A DNA stretch of 64,000 nt from Streptomyces sp. B3I8 (GTDB taxonomy: Bacteria; Actinomycetota; Actinomycetes; Streptomycetales; Streptomycetaceae). Shown in pieces: positions 1 to 8,939 of this stretch. The stretch spans positions 248,001 to 312,000 of the forward strand of contig NZ_JAUSYN010000002.1 in assembly GCF_030816915.1 (NCBI RefSeq). Direction: 5' to 3'. Both the position numbers and the translations under genes were made by a program. Numbering within the stretch: position 1 is the first letter of the stretch; every line of letters starts with the position of its first letter. Below the pieces are notes generated by a model. That model saw only the letters and a program-made list of their open reading frames with translations. It was not told the DNA's origin and did not search any database.

Positions 1-649
1 GTTCCTTCGTCGTGCGGGCAGCGTCCTGCGCCGTGGACTTCACCGCGTCCACCGCTTCCTGCGCCGGTTCGCACATCTCCTCCTTGACGTCCTGCGCCGC
101 CTGCGTGGCCTCCCGCTTCACTGGTTCGAGCAACTGGTCGGAGTGCTCACGCAGCCGGCGCCCCGCCCGCTCCTCCGCCTCGGTCGGAGGCAGCAGCGCC
201 GCGGCGAGCATGCCGGCGCCGAAGGCGATGACGCCCGCCGCCAGCGGGCTGCCCTCGGTGCCCCGCCGCACCTGTTCCGGCGTCTGCTGGATCGCCTCGC
301 CGACCTGCCCGGCGGCGTACTCCGCCGTGTCGGCCACCTGGCCCGCGGCCGACCTGGCCGTGTCCGAGACCTGGCCCGCCGTCGCACGTGCCGTGCCGGC
401 GGCGCTGCCCGCCGCCCGGCCGGCGCCGCCGGCCAAACCGTACGCGGTGTCCGTCATGCTCGACGCGGCGTCACGGGAAGTGCCCATCACGCGCTCCTTC
501 ATGTGCGTCATCCTGGTCCTGGTGGCGGCGGCCCTGCGCCGGGCGATCCGCCTCGGGGCCATCCGGTCCGCGAGGAGTTCTACGTTGCGGGCCAGATGGG
601 CGCGCCGGTACTCCACGTCGGACCTCAACTGGTCGGGTGTCGTGCCCAT
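1..649 (-). CDS. DUF3618-type envelope/stress protein (C-terminus beyond window)
   Basis: Read on the minus strand from ATG at 649, the frame stays open to base 1, so the C-terminus is outside the window. The N-terminus begins MGTTPDQLRSDVEYRRAHLA, the pattern of DUF3618 proteins (a short helical segment that counts off residues before a Gly/Ala-rich stretch). Residues 70-135 are rich in TARAAAGQVADTA-like heptads, and one hydrophobic segment (AAGVIAFGAGMLAAALL-like) sits around residue 145. Its start overlaps the end of the holin-like gene by 25 bases, so the two are probably co-transcribed and translationally coupled. The role is not known; family members are membrane-associated and often occur with DUF1469/holin-X genes, as here. 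Confidence 0.75.
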   Translation of the reverse strand, partial: MGTTPDQLRSDVEYRRAHLARNVELLADRMAPRRIARRRAAATRTRMTHMKERVMGTSRDAASSMTDTAYGLAGGAGRAAGSAAGTARATAGQVSDTARSAAGQVADTAEYAAGQVGEAIQQTPEQVRRGTEGSPLAAGVIAFGAGMLAAALLPPTEAEERAGRRLREHSDQLLEPVKREATQAAQDVKEEMCEPAQEAVDAVKSTAQDAARTTKE

Positions 650-1080
650 TGCGCGTCCTCCTTGAGGGTCTGCACGGTCTGTTCGGGCTTGACGTGGACG
701 GCCCGCAGCCGGGCCCGGCCGGTCGTGTAGAGCACGCCTCCGGTCACCGCCCACACGGCGGTGACGACGAGTGCCGCCCAGGCGAGGTCCATGACGTGGG
801 CGAGGCCGAACATGGCTGTCAGGCTGCCCATCAGCACGACGAGGTGGCCCGCGTATCCGGCGCCGCCCAGCATGCCGAAGGCCTTGCCGGCCTTGGCCGA
901 CTCCTGTTTGATCTCCGCCTTGGCGAGGTCGATCTCGTCGCGGACGAGCCGCGAGAGGTCGCTGCCGATCTCACCGACGAGCTCGCCGAGCGAGGACTCG
1001 GCCCCGTCGGCCGAGGGCATCACCGGTTCCTGCGGCGCGTAGGGTCGCGCCGTTCCCGGTTCCCAGTAGGAGGTGGCCAT
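625..1080 (-). CDS. Holin-X / DUF1469-like membrane protein
   Basis: A 151-residue protein. The first 60 residues are polar and helical, including LGELVGEIGSDLSRLVRDE, the typical amphipathic start of the actinobacterial holin superfamily X (DUF1469). Two transmembrane segments follow at about residues 72-95 and 98-118, then a short basic tail. It lies 3 bases after the Gly/Tyr-rich gene and overlaps the DUF3618 gene, forming a three-gene minus-strand unit. Despite the family name there is no evidence here for a lysis function; in Streptomyces these genes are usually chromosomal membrane-stress genes. Family assignment is good, function unknown. Confidence 0.8.
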   Translation of the reverse strand: MATSYWEPGTARPYAPQEPVMPSADGAESSLGELVGEIGSDLSRLVRDEIDLAKAEIKQESAKAGKAFGMLGGAGYAGHLVVLMGSLTAMFGLAHVMDLAWAALVVTAVWAVTGGVLYTTGRARLRAVHVKPEQTVQTLKEDAQWARHPTS

Positions 1081-1083
1081 GGT

Positions 1084-1980
1084 TCAGCCCTCTCGCATCG
1101 GCCGCCGTGCGCCGGGGCGGGCCGCCGGTCCACCGGGCGGGGCCGGAGCGGCGCTGCCACCGGGCGACGTACGGGCGGGCCCCTCCGCGTACCCCGGCCG
1201 CTCCCCGTGTCCGGGCCCTTGCCCATATCCGGGTCCTCGCCCGTATCCCGCCCCCTCCCCGTATCCCGGCCCTTCCCGGTATCCGGTGCCCTCGGTGTGG
1301 CCCCCGCCCTCCCCGTATCCGGGGCCACGCCCGTACCCCGGGTCGCCGTAGGGAACCCGGCCGTGGCCGTAGCCGTGCACGGGGTCCTCGAACCCGGTGT
1401 CGGGCGGGCCGCCCGCGGCAGCCACCGGACGCCCGTTCGGGGCCGGACCGCCGGTGCGTGCCGTGTGACCGTCGTGGCCTGCCGCGCTGACGCCCTTGCC
1501 CGCCCGGGCCAGGGCGAAGCCGGCCACCGCGGCGCCGGCGAGGAAGACGCCCGGCCGGCGCCGTGCGAAGTCCCGCAGGTCCCCGAGCAGGCCGTCCGGC
1601 CCCCGTTCCTCGATCCGGGCGGCCACCTTGTGACCGCCGTCCGCGACCTGCCGTACGACGCCGGCGGCGCCGGAGTCGCGGCCGCCGCTGTCGCCCATGA
1701 CGCGCAGCTCGTCGGAGAGCTTGCGTACGTTGTCGGCGAGGCGCCGCGTCTGGACGTTCGCCTGGTCCTGGAGCTGGTCGCGCAGCTCGTCCACGAAGTC
1801 ACGGGCCTGGGCAGTGGCCTCGCCGGCCACGTTGCCCGCCTGCTCCTTGGCCGTGCCGGCCACCTCGGCGGCCTTGTCGCCCACCAGTCCGGCTCCCTCG
1901 CCCGCCTTGTCCTGGGCCGTTTTCGCCACTGCCGCCGGGGTCCCCCGGTCCGGGCGGCTGGTGCTCTGGAAGTCGCTCAA
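1084..1980 (-). CDS. Hypothetical protein with Gly-Tyr-Gly-rich C-terminal repeats
   Basis: A 298-residue protein starting MSDFQSTSRPDRGTPAAVAK. Residues 15-60 carry heptad-like KTAQDKAGEGAG / KEQAGNVAGEA repeats resembling LEA-like or CsbD-like stress helices, followed by a coiled-coil-prone region (LRDQLQDQANVQTRRLADN). A single hydrophobic segment (PGVFLAGAAVAGFALARAG) lies around residue 145. From about residue 200 the sequence is disordered, with repeated GYGxGPGYGEG units. It heads the unit with the holin-like and DUF3618 genes, and a GGAGG-type RBS precedes it. Probably a membrane-tethered envelope stress protein (inference from the neighbours); the repeat tail has no assigned function. 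Confidence 0.7.
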   Translation of the reverse strand: MSDFQSTSRPDRGTPAAVAKTAQDKAGEGAGLVGDKAAEVAGTAKEQAGNVAGEATAQARDFVDELRDQLQDQANVQTRRLADNVRKLSDELRVMGDSGGRDSGAAGVVRQVADGGHKVAARIEERGPDGLLGDLRDFARRRPGVFLAGAAVAGFALARAGKGVSAAGHDGHTARTGGPAPNGRPVAAAGGPPDTGFEDPVHGYGHGRVPYGDPGYGRGPGYGEGGGHTEGTGYREGPGYGEGAGYGRGPGYGQGPGHGERPGYAEGPARTSPGGSAAPAPPGGPAARPGARRPMREG

Positions 1981-2115
1981 GGCTCCTCCTGGTCGATCGA
2001 GCCTTCCGCAGCCCTATGCCGCGAATATCCCTTTTATGGGGAATGTGCGGATATCGGGTGCCCCTGCCTCTGTGGGGGAAACGCGGCGGCGACACCGGGA
2101 CACCTCCCCTGGGCA

Positions 2116-2175
2116 GCCGCCGATCGTGGTCCGGGGCCCCACCGTGCGGTGGGGCCCCGGACCACGATCGGCGGC
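2116..2175. terminator. Perfect 28-bp hairpin terminator
   Basis: Bases 2116-2143 and 2148-2175 are an exact inverted repeat of 28 bp with a GTGC loop. It sits just past the stop codon of the MFS gene on the minus strand, so it most likely ends that transcript before the downstream three-gene unit begins. Confidence 0.85.
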
Positions 2176-2180
2176 GGGGC

Positions 2181-3920
2181 TCAGACCCTGCCGGTGCGCA
2201 GCTCCGGCAGCGACGCCGGGGTCAACGGCCGAGGGTCGTCCTCGGGTTCGACGAGGACGACGGTGCAGGTGGCGGCGTGCGTCAGGGCGGTGGTGAGGCT
2301 GCCGTCGGCGAACTGGGCGAGCGGTCCGCGCGGGGAGCGGCCGACGGCGACGGTCCGGGCGTGGACGTCGGCGGCGTGCCGGGCCAGTGCCTGTCCGGCG
2401 GCCGCGTGGTCGCCGACGCTGGTGAGGATCTGCCCGGTGGCGCCGATGCCGATGCCGGCGAGCCGGGCGAGGTGCGCGGTGACGGCGTCCCGGGCCTCCT
2501 CCTCGGTCTCGGTGTCGACGGCCTGCCCCTCGACGACGGCGGTCTGCCGCACGTGCACGACCTCCAGCGGGCTGCCCGTGTCGCGGGCGAGCCGGGCGGC
2601 GGCGTCCACGATCGCGGCGGCCCGGTCGTGGGCACCGACGGCGACCACGACCGGCGGGTGGCCGCCGCTCGTCGTGCGGCCCACCGGCGTGAACACGGGG
2701 GCGCCACTCCGGGCGGGTTCGACCGGCTTCCCCTCCCCGTCGCGCCGCTCGGCCCGCGCCAGCAGCCGGTGTCCGCCGGCGAGCACCGGGACGGCCAGGA
2801 CGAAGGTGCCGGCGCCGAGGTAGAAGGGGACGCTCAGGTCGGTCGCGTCGGCGAGCTTGCCCGCGACGTACGGGGCGAGGCCGCCGCCGATGAAGCGCAG
2901 GAAGCCGTACGCCGAGGAGGCGACCGGGCGCTCGACGGGCGAGACGAGCATGACGGCCTGCGTGGTGAGCGTGTTGTTGATGCCGATGAAGGCACCGCTG
3001 GCGATGACCGCGACGATGACGACGGTCGGGTCGTCGACGCCCGCCGCGATGACCGCCATGACGACGCCCAGGCAGAGCAGGTTGGCGTAGAGGACGGGCG
3101 CGGTGCCGTACCGGCCCTGCAGACGCGGGGCGAAGAACACGCTGAACGCGGCGACCAGCAGCCCCCAGCCGGTGAAGACGAGCCCGAGCTGGTGGGCGCT
3201 CAGCTCCATCGGGTACGGGGCGTATCCGAGCATGGTGAAGAAGCCCCAGTTGTAGAGCAGCGCCATGATGCCCATGGTGAGCAGACCGCGGTGGCGCAGC
3301 GCCTTGAGCGGGGCGACGGGTGAGGTGGGGCGCTCGGGTTTCGGCAGGGACGGCACGAAGGCGAGGGTGGCGACGAGAGCGACGGCCATGAGGACGGCGA
3401 CACCGAAGAAGGGCCCGCGCCAACTGATGGCGCCCAGTTCACCGCCGAGCAGCGGGCCGACGGCGATACCGAGGCCCAGCGCGGTCTCGTACAGGATGAT
3501 CGCGCCGCCGAATCCGCCGCTCGCGGAGGCCACGATGACGGCGAGGGAGGTGGCGATGAACAGGGCGTTGCCCAGGCCCCAGCCGGCCCGGAAGCCGACT
3601 ATGCCGTTGATGGAGTCGGTGGTTCCGGCGAGGGCCGCGAACACGACGATGACGGCGAGGCCCGTGACCAGGGTGCGCTTGGCGCCGATGCGGCTGGAGA
3701 CCGCGCCGACGAAGAGCATGGCGACCGCGGTGACGATCAGATAGCTGCTGAACAGCAGGGAGACCTGGCTGGGCGTGGCGTGCAGGCTGCCGGCCAGGGC
3801 GGGGAGGATCGGGTCGACCAGGCCGATGCCCATGAACGAGATCACGCAGGCGAACGCGACGGCCCAGACGGCCTTGGGCTGCCGGAACGGACCGGCGGCC
3901 TTTGCGTGCGGTGCACTCAT
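2181..3920 (-). CDS. MFS transporter with C-terminal universal stress (Usp) domain
   Basis: The 579-residue product starts at ATG 3920 (MSAPHAKAAGPFRQPKAVWA), preceded by GGAAGAG. Residues 15-400 form about twelve membrane segments of a drug-efflux type MFS carrier (DPILPALAGSLHATPSQVSL early loop; RIGAKRTLVTG in the loop 2-3 motif position). From about residue 435 a cytoplasmic Usp domain follows: VVVAVGAHDRAAAIVDAA at its start and VGRSPRGPLAQFADGSL near its end, which fits the Usp ATP-loop pattern (Gly...Gly-Ser). A MarR-type gene lies directly upstream. The frame is open upstream of this ATG into the second half of that MarR gene with no stop, so a longer fusion cannot be excluded. Probable exporter whose activity may respond to nucleotide or stress. 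Confidence 0.85.
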   Translation of the reverse strand: MSAPHAKAAGPFRQPKAVWAVAFACVISFMGIGLVDPILPALAGSLHATPSQVSLLFSSYLIVTAVAMLFVGAVSSRIGAKRTLVTGLAVIVVFAALAGTTDSINGIVGFRAGWGLGNALFIATSLAVIVASASGGFGGAIILYETALGLGIAVGPLLGGELGAISWRGPFFGVAVLMAVALVATLAFVPSLPKPERPTSPVAPLKALRHRGLLTMGIMALLYNWGFFTMLGYAPYPMELSAHQLGLVFTGWGLLVAAFSVFFAPRLQGRYGTAPVLYANLLCLGVVMAVIAAGVDDPTVVIVAVIASGAFIGINNTLTTQAVMLVSPVERPVASSAYGFLRFIGGGLAPYVAGKLADATDLSVPFYLGAGTFVLAVPVLAGGHRLLARAERRDGEGKPVEPARSGAPVFTPVGRTTSGGHPPVVVAVGAHDRAAAIVDAAARLARDTGSPLEVVHVRQTAVVEGQAVDTETEEEARDAVTAHLARLAGIGIGATGQILTSVGDHAAAGQALARHAADVHARTVAVGRSPRGPLAQFADGSLTTALTHAATCTVVLVEPEDDPRPLTPASLPELRTGRV

Positions 3921-4025
3921 GTGCGGTTCTCTTCCGAAGGAGGGCGGACGGGAGGGGAGACGAGGGGACGGAAGGCGGGGAAACGAAGGCAGGGAGACGC
4001 AGGCGGGGACGGGCGCTGGGCACGG

Positions 4026-4504
4026 GCCTCGCCCACGTTCCTGGCGGCGTTCCCGGATCACCCGCGCCAGGGCGGACAGCGCGACCTCGGTCGCGCGCCG
4101 CTCCGCTTCGGTCAGTTCGGCCATGAGCACCCCCAGTGCACGCGCCCGCTCGGCACGGCGCTGGGCGAAGACCTGCGCACCGGCCTCGGTGACCGCCACG
4201 AGCACGCCGCGCCCGTCACTCCGGTCGGCGGTACGGCGCACCGGACCCGCCCGCTCCATACGGGTGATGAGCTGGGCCGCGTTGGGCTGCGGACCCCCTC
4301 CGCCCGGGCCGGCTCGGTGAGCCGCGAGGGCCCCTCGCGGCTGAGCCGCCCCAGCAGCGCGGACGCGGCGGTGCCGAGCCCACCGGCGGTGGCGCTCTGC
4401 CGCACGTGACGCAGCACCTGCTCCACGGCGACGACGAGGTCTTCCGTCGCGCCGTGGGGCTCCTCGGGGAGCGCGGCGGGCATGTCCATCACTGCATCAT
4501 GCAT
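4026..4504 (-). pseudogene. MarR-family regulator, frameshifted
   Basis: The first half reads from ATG 4504 (MHDAVMDMPAALPEEPHGA) to about 4290 as a normal MarR N-terminus (SALLGRLSREGPSRLTEPA). The expected continuation, with Gln-Pro-Asn-Ala-Ala-Gln-Leu-Ile-Thr-Arg, appears only in another frame; restoring one base near 4288-4292 rejoins it to MERAGPVRRTADRSDGRG, the MarR wing, and on to VIRERRQERG. So either a one-base deletion inactivates the gene or there is a sequencing error. The second half is in frame with the downstream MFS-Usp gene. A TACATGTA palindrome at 4506-4513, against the start codon, could be an autoregulatory operator (weak). It would be expected to control the adjacent exporter. 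Confidence 0.7.
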
Positions 4505-4540
4505 TTACATGTACGGTGAAACAAGATGCGCGCGACCCGC

Positions 4541-5464
4541 TCAGGCGTCGCCCATCACCAGGCCCTCGATGGTGTGCAACTGCGTCACCGGGGTCAGTTC
4601 GTCCACGATCGCGCAGTCGAGGTGCCGGCGGACCCGCTCGGGAAGCGTCTCCCAGTAGGCACGGGTGACGGCCGCGTCGTGCCGTTCGCCGTTGGTGGCC
4701 TCCGGCCCGTCGACGCCCAGGACCAGCACGGGGCGGGACTTGGCGGACTGGTTCGCCGTGCCCCGGTGGATCGTCAGCGCGGTGCGCGCGGAGATGTCAC
4801 CGCGCCGCGGGTACTTGCGCACCGCCCGCTCCAGGTAGCGCCCGTGGTCCGCCTTGGGCGGGAACATGCCGTGCTCGAAGTCCTCGCCGTCGTCCCACTG
4901 GGTGCCCGGGGCGATCTCGAAGGGGCCCATGTCCTCCTCGGTGTCCACCGTGGTCACGTTGAAGGCGAGCGAGGTGAGGCGCCGCTCGCGGCGGGTCTCC
5001 TCGGGCATGGGGAAGTCGCGGTGCCAGGGCTGGTTGACCGCACCCTCCAGCGGGACGTCGAAGCCGAGCTCCACGATGCGGTAGTCGGGGCCGAGCGTCG
5101 CCGTGCACAGGGAGCGCACCCAGGGGTGGTCCACCAACTCCGCGAAACCCCTGATCTGCTCCGGGTGGATCTCCACGTAGTACCGGTTCGGTCCGCGCCC
5201 CACGGCGCCGCCGGGCCGGGAACGGGCTTCCTCGAACGCCCCGGCCACGTCCTCACCAAGCCGGTCCGCCCACTCGGGCGTGAAGGCGCCCTTGCGTGCC
5301 GTGATGCCGTCCGAGTAGAGGGCCGTCACATCCGCGGAGACGTCGACGTCCAGGGCGGCGGGGTCGACACCGGGGAATACCGGGGAGCCGGTCGGAACCG
5401 GGGAATCGGGCGGGACCGGGGAATCGGGCGGGACCGGAGAGCCGGGGGAAACGGACACGTTCAT
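4541..5464 (-). CDS. Phytanoyl-CoA dioxygenase (PhyH)-like Fe(II)/2OG oxygenase
   Basis: A 307-residue protein preceded by a strong AGGAGG RBS. The N-terminal 30 residues are a Pro/Ser repeat (SPVPPDSPVPPDSPVPTGSP) of unknown use. The double-stranded beta-helix core has the Fe(II) site: His-x-Asp in NQPWHRDFPMPEE (about residue 145) and the distal His in ALTIHRGTANQSAKSRPVL (about residue 240), with the Arg that would bind 2-oxoglutarate nearby. Family members hydroxylate unactivated carbons of varied substrates; the substrate here is unknown. It is divergent from a LacI-family gene with a LacI-type operator between them, so it is probably controlled by that repressor. It is far from the peptide cluster at 42 kb, so I do not link it to amino-acid hydroxylation there. 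Confidence 0.8.
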   Translation of the reverse strand: MNVSVSPGSPVPPDSPVPPDSPVPTGSPVFPGVDPAALDVDVSADVTALYSDGITARKGAFTPEWADRLGEDVAGAFEEARSRPGGAVGRGPNRYYVEIHPEQIRGFAELVDHPWVRSLCTATLGPDYRIVELGFDVPLEGAVNQPWHRDFPMPEETRRERRLTSLAFNVTTVDTEEDMGPFEIAPGTQWDDGEDFEHGMFPPKADHGRYLERAVRKYPRRGDISARTALTIHRGTANQSAKSRPVLVLGVDGPEATNGERHDAAVTRAYWETLPERVRRHLDCAIVDELTPVTQLHTIEGLVMGDA

Positions 5465-5511
5465 ACTGCGCCTCCTCGCGCTGTGCTTGCCCGACCCATG
5501 GTGCGACGATG

Positions 5512-5527
5512 ATTGCGACGTTGCAAT
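5512..5527. promoter_or_regulatory. LacI-type operator between phyH-like gene and lacI-like gene
   Basis: ATTGCGACGTTGCAAT is a 16-bp near-perfect palindrome with a central ACGT, matching the TTGC-N-ACGT-N-GCAA form typical of LacI-family sites. It lies 48 bp before the dioxygenase start and 54 bp before the regulator start, so it can serve both promoters. Confidence 0.65.
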
Positions 5528-5580
5528 AGGTGGCGGCAGAGATCTTCTCGGCGCCGTCGGCGCGTGCGAGGATGTGGGTC

Positions 5581-6597
5581 GTGAGCAGTCGCCTGAAGGA
5601 CGTCGCCGCCCTCGCCGGGGTGTCGACGCGTACGGTCTCCAACGTCGTCAGCGGATCGGCCTCGGTGGCGGAGGAGACTCGCGCACGCGTCCAGGCGGCG
5701 CTGGACGAACTGGGCTACCGGCCGAACGTCGCCGCTCGCAATCTGCGCGCCGGCCGCACCGGAATGATCGGCCTCGCCATTCCCGAACTCCACTCACCGT
5801 ACTTCGGCGAACTCGCCGGCCTGATCGTCCGGGCCGCCCAGCAACGTTCGTGGACCGTCGTCATCGACCAGACCTTCGGCGACCCGGAGGCGGAGAGCCG
5901 ACTGCTGGACGGCGGTGACGGCCGTTTGGTGGACGGTCTGATCATCAGTCCGTGGGCGCTCGGACCGGAGGAGGTGACCGGCCGCTCCCGGAACGTGCCC
6001 GTCGTCCTCCTGGGCGAACGACGACCGCACGGACTCGCAGATCGCGTCGCCGCCGACAACGTGCTCGCGGCCGACGAGGCCACGACCCATCTGCTCGAAG
6101 CGGGGCACAGGCGCATCGCGGCCATCGGCCCCCAACCGCACCTGCACAACGAGACGGCCAGGCAGCGCCTGGAGGGGTACCGCAACGCGCTCCGCCGCGC
6201 CGGCCTCACCCCGGCTCCCGCACTCGAGCAGCCCGTGACGACGCTGCACCGCGAGGAGGGGGCACGGGCGATGACCGCCTTGCTGGACGCCGGCGCCCGG
6301 CCCGACGCCGTCTTCGCGTTCACCGACGAGCTCGCCCTCGGCGCGATGCACGTGGCGCACCGGCGGGGCCTGCGCGTCCCGGACGACGTGGCCTTCGCCG
6401 GCTTCGACGACGTCGAGGACGGCCGCTACGCCAACCCTCCCCTGACGACGGTGGCCCCCGACAAACGACAGATCGCCGAGCGGGCCCTGCAGTGTCTGGC
6501 CGACCGCATCTACAGTCCGGCGTCGGCGGTCCCACCCCTGGACGTGGTGATCCCGCACCGCCTCGTGGTACGCGAGAGCAGCACGCGGAAGCCCTGA
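5581..6597 (+). CDS. LacI-family transcriptional regulator
   Basis: Chosen start is GTG 5581 with GAGG nine bases upstream, giving a 338-residue product that begins with the LacI helix-turn-helix ([20 protein letters not shown]) and hinge helix ([20 protein letters not shown]). An upstream in-frame start at 5530 would add a non-homologous 17 residues. The periplasmic-binding-protein-like effector domain follows ([18 protein letters not shown], then [20 protein letters not shown] and [20 protein letters not shown]). The effector is probably a sugar or nucleoside, but the sequence does not say which. The operator at 5512-5527 suggests autoregulation and control of the divergent dioxygenase gene. 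Confidence 0.9.
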   Translation: MSSRLKDVAALAGVSTRTVSNVVSGSASVAEETRARVQAALDELGYRPNVAARNLRAGRTGMIGLAIPELHSPYFGELAGLIVRAAQQRSWTVVIDQTFGDPEAESRLLDGGDGRLVDGLIISPWALGPEEVTGRSRNVPVVLLGERRPHGLADRVAADNVLAADEATTHLLEAGHRRIAAIGPQPHLHNETARQRLEGYRNALRRAGLTPAPALEQPVTTLHREEGARAMTALLDAGARPDAVFAFTDELALGAMHVAHRRGLRVPDDVAFAGFDDVEDGRYANPPLTTVAPDKRQIAERALQCLADRIYSPASAVPPLDVVIPHRLVVRESSTRKP

Positions 6598-6888
6598 CGA
6601 CGAAGGCAAGGGCGAGGGCGGGGCGGTGGTGCGCGTTCCGCGTTCACCTGTCTCTGGAGGCCGCACCTCCGCGGCAGCGGGGCGACGACGCGGCTGACAT
6701 CCACCACTGCGTCGTGGAGGTGCGCGTGGACAGGCCAGCCCTGCTTCACGCCGCCGATCGACGGGATCTCGCGCCGGCCGCGTTCCCGACTCGCTGTATC
6801 GCCGGCGACCCTGGCCCCGACGTCCCGCCCGGCAGGAACTCTGTGCGCGACGCCGCCCTCCGGTCGGCGAGGGACGGCGATCGGGCTG

Positions 6889-7533
6889 TCAGCGCCCTCC
6901 CACCGGCACGGCCGCGGACGCCGTGCCAGCCCGGTGCTCATCCGACTCCCGGGAGGAGGACGACGCGGGGATGGCGTTGTCGATGAGGACGGCGGCGATG
7001 GCGGCAGCGGTGGAGAAGGACTCGCTGTTGAGCACTCGGGTGCGGGCGGAGGCGCCGTCGATGAGCAACGCCAGTTGTTCGCCGAGTTGTTCGGGGTCGG
7101 TGGCGCCGGCTTCACGGGCGGCTTCGGTGAGCCGCGCGGCGATGGCGGTCTTGTATTCGCGTGCGTACCGGGATGCCGGGTGCTGGGGGTCGTGCAGTTC
7201 GACAGCCGCCGCGATGTAGGGGCACAGGGGCGTGGACGCGGGCATGTCGAAGGCGGCGAGGAGCCGTTCGCGCGGCGTGAGGTCGGTGCGGTCGAACACT
7301 CCGGGCATGACGTCGGGATCGAACCGGCGCAGGTATTCGGCGACGAGTTCGTCCTTGCCCGCGAAGTGCTGGTAGGCCGTGCGCTTGGAGACCTGGGCCG
7401 CTGCGCAGAGCTGGTCCATGCCGGTGCGATTGATGCCCTGGTCGCGGAACAACTGTTGTGACGCACTGAGGATGCGCTCACGCGCGCCCCTGCCCCGGCG
7501 ACGCCCCGATGGTCCCTTCTCCAACTCCGTCAT
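6889..7533 (-). CDS. TetR-family regulator
   Basis: A 214-residue protein with an N-terminal TetR helix-turn-helix ([20 protein letters not shown], then [20 protein letters not shown]). The C-terminal ligand-binding part is the type that carries [18 protein letters not shown] and is common next to short-chain dehydrogenase genes. It is divergent from the SDR at 7831; an inverted repeat overlaps its promoter and a second related palindrome lies before the SDR. It probably represses itself and the SDR in the absence of a small-molecule inducer (inference). No convincing RBS precedes the ATG. The 291 bp between the LacI gene and this gene hold no gene I recognise. Confidence 0.85.
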   Translation of the reverse strand: MTELEKGPSGRRRGRGARERILSASQQLFRDQGINRTGMDQLCAAAQVSKRTAYQHFAGKDELVAEYLRRFDPDVMPGVFDRTDLTPRERLLAAFDMPASTPLCPYIAAAVELHDPQHPASRYAREYKTAIAARLTEAAREAGATDPEQLGEQLALLIDGASARTRVLNSESFSTAAAIAAVLIDNAIPASSSSRESDEHRAGTASAAVPVGGR

Positions 7534-7542
7534 AGCGGCCAG

Positions 7543-7572
7543 TGTAGACCGTTCGGTACAGATCGGTCTACA
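7543..7572. promoter_or_regulatory. TetR operator at the tetR promoter
   Basis: TGTAGACCG (7543-7551) and CGGTCTACA (7564-7572) are exact inverted 9-bp arms separated by 12 bp, just upstream of the TetR gene start at 7533. This is the usual size and symmetry of a TetR-family operator. Confidence 0.65.
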
Positions 7573-7704
7573 TAGCGTGCGCCCGGCCGACCGGCGGACG
7601 CCTCACCGGGCGAGAAAGGGTTCACGGCCCCGACGACCGCCGCGCGCCACGGCACTCGCCAGGCGTCCCGCCATCCGGCCGTCCGACCATCCGGCCAACG
7701 GCGG

Positions 7705-7720
7705 GTACCGATCGGTGTAC
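7705..7720. promoter_or_regulatory. Second candidate TetR operator before the SDR gene
   Basis: GTACCGATCGGTGTAC is a near palindrome that shares the CGGT half-sites of the operator at 7543-7572. It is 111 bp upstream of the SDR start, so it may be the site through which the TetR protein controls the SDR. Inferred from symmetry only. Confidence 0.4.
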
Positions 7721-7830
7721 TTAGCTTGCGCCGCGATCGACATCCACGTACGTTAAGTACACGGTTCGGTTTCCTTAAGCCCCTCGAACCGCGCACCGCT
7801 TCGGACACCTCTCGATTCATTGGAGTGATC

Positions 7831-8565
7831 ATGGGAAAGCTCGACGGCAAGGTCGCGGTCGTCACCGGCGCGTCCACCGGCATGGCACTGGCCGGCGCCA
7901 AGCTCTTCGTGGAGGAAGGAGCGCACGTCTTCATCCAGGCCCGGCGGCAGGAGGCGCTGGACGACGCCGTCGCACTGATCGGCCGCAACGTCACCGCCGT
8001 GCAGGGTGACGCGTCCGTACTGAAGGACCTGGACCGCCTGTACGACACCGTCAAGCGGGAGAAGGGCTCGATCGATGTGCTGTGGGCCAGCGCCGGGGCG
8101 GGCGAGCCCGCCCCCCTCGGCGAGATCACCGAGGAGCAGTTCCACCGCGCCTTCTGGCTCAACGCGCGCGGCACCCTGTTCACCGTGCAGAAGGCACTGC
8201 CGCTGTTCAACGACAACGGTTCGATCCTGATGACCGGGTCGAACGCCTCCCTCGGCGCCTTCCCCGGCTGGAGCCTCTACGCGGGGAGCAAGGCCGTCCA
8301 GCAGGCCTGGGCCCGCGTCTGGCTCAACGAACTGCGCGACCGCAACATCCGGGTCAACGTCCTGACACCCGGCCAGGTCGCCACCGCCAAGCAGGAAGAA
8401 CTGTTCGACGAGGCGACCAGGACCGCGTTCGAGTCCCTCATCCCCCGCGGGAAGATGGGCCGCCCCGAGGAGATCGCCACCGTCGCCCTCTTCCTCGCTT
8501 CCGACGACTCCAGCTACGTCAACGGCCTCGAACTGGTCAGCGACGGCGGCACCACCGCCATCTGA
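7831..8565 (+). CDS. Short-chain dehydrogenase/reductase (SDR)
   Basis: The 244-residue product starts at ATG 7831 after a GGAG RBS (MGKLDGKVAVVTGASTGMA). It is a classical SDR: cofactor loop TGASTGMALAGA, where the usual GIG reads GMA; NAG-equivalent region reads WASAGAGEPAPL; the catalytic set is Ser in TGSNASLGAFPGWS and Tyr/Lys in YAGSKAVQ; the C-terminus VNGLELVSDGGTTAI is typical. It lies downstream of a TetR operator and is followed 62 bp later by the interrupted F420/NADP oxidoreductase gene, perhaps in the same operon. Substrate unknown; it probably reduces or oxidises a small carbonyl/alcohol with NAD(P)(H). Confidence 0.85.
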   Translation: MGKLDGKVAVVTGASTGMALAGAKLFVEEGAHVFIQARRQEALDDAVALIGRNVTAVQGDASVLKDLDRLYDTVKREKGSIDVLWASAGAGEPAPLGEITEEQFHRAFWLNARGTLFTVQKALPLFNDNGSILMTGSNASLGAFPGWSLYAGSKAVQQAWARVWLNELRDRNIRVNVLTPGQVATAKQEELFDEATRTAFESLIPRGKMGRPEEIATVALFLASDDSSYVNGLELVSDGGTTAI

Positions 8566-8939
8566 CCCACGGGCGCCCACCGGACGAGGCGGGACCAACG
8601 CCTCCAGCGCAGGAAGAGAGACACCTCATGAGCAGCATCACTCTCCTCGGTACGGGAAACATGGCCCGCGCCCTCGGCACACTCGCGGTGGCGGGCGGCA
8701 ACACCGTCGAGGTCGTGGGACGCGATCAGTCCAAGGCCGAAGGCCTGGCCAAGGCTCTGGGCGGCGGCGCGACGACGGGAGAGTGGGGCGCCGTTCCGGC
8801 CGGGGACATCGTCATCACGGCCCTGTTGTACGACGGCGTCGTTCCGGTCGTCACCGAGTACGCAGACGCCCTCGCCGGGAAAGTCGTCGTCGACATCAGC
8901 AACCCGTTCAACGCCGCGTTCGACGGACTCGCACACAGT

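Noticed and set aside
388..2823. Very long plus-strand open frame (about 811 codons) opposite the first genes
   Set aside because: Arg/Pro/Gly-rich antisense frame typical of high-GC DNA; the minus strand carries recognisable families with RBS.
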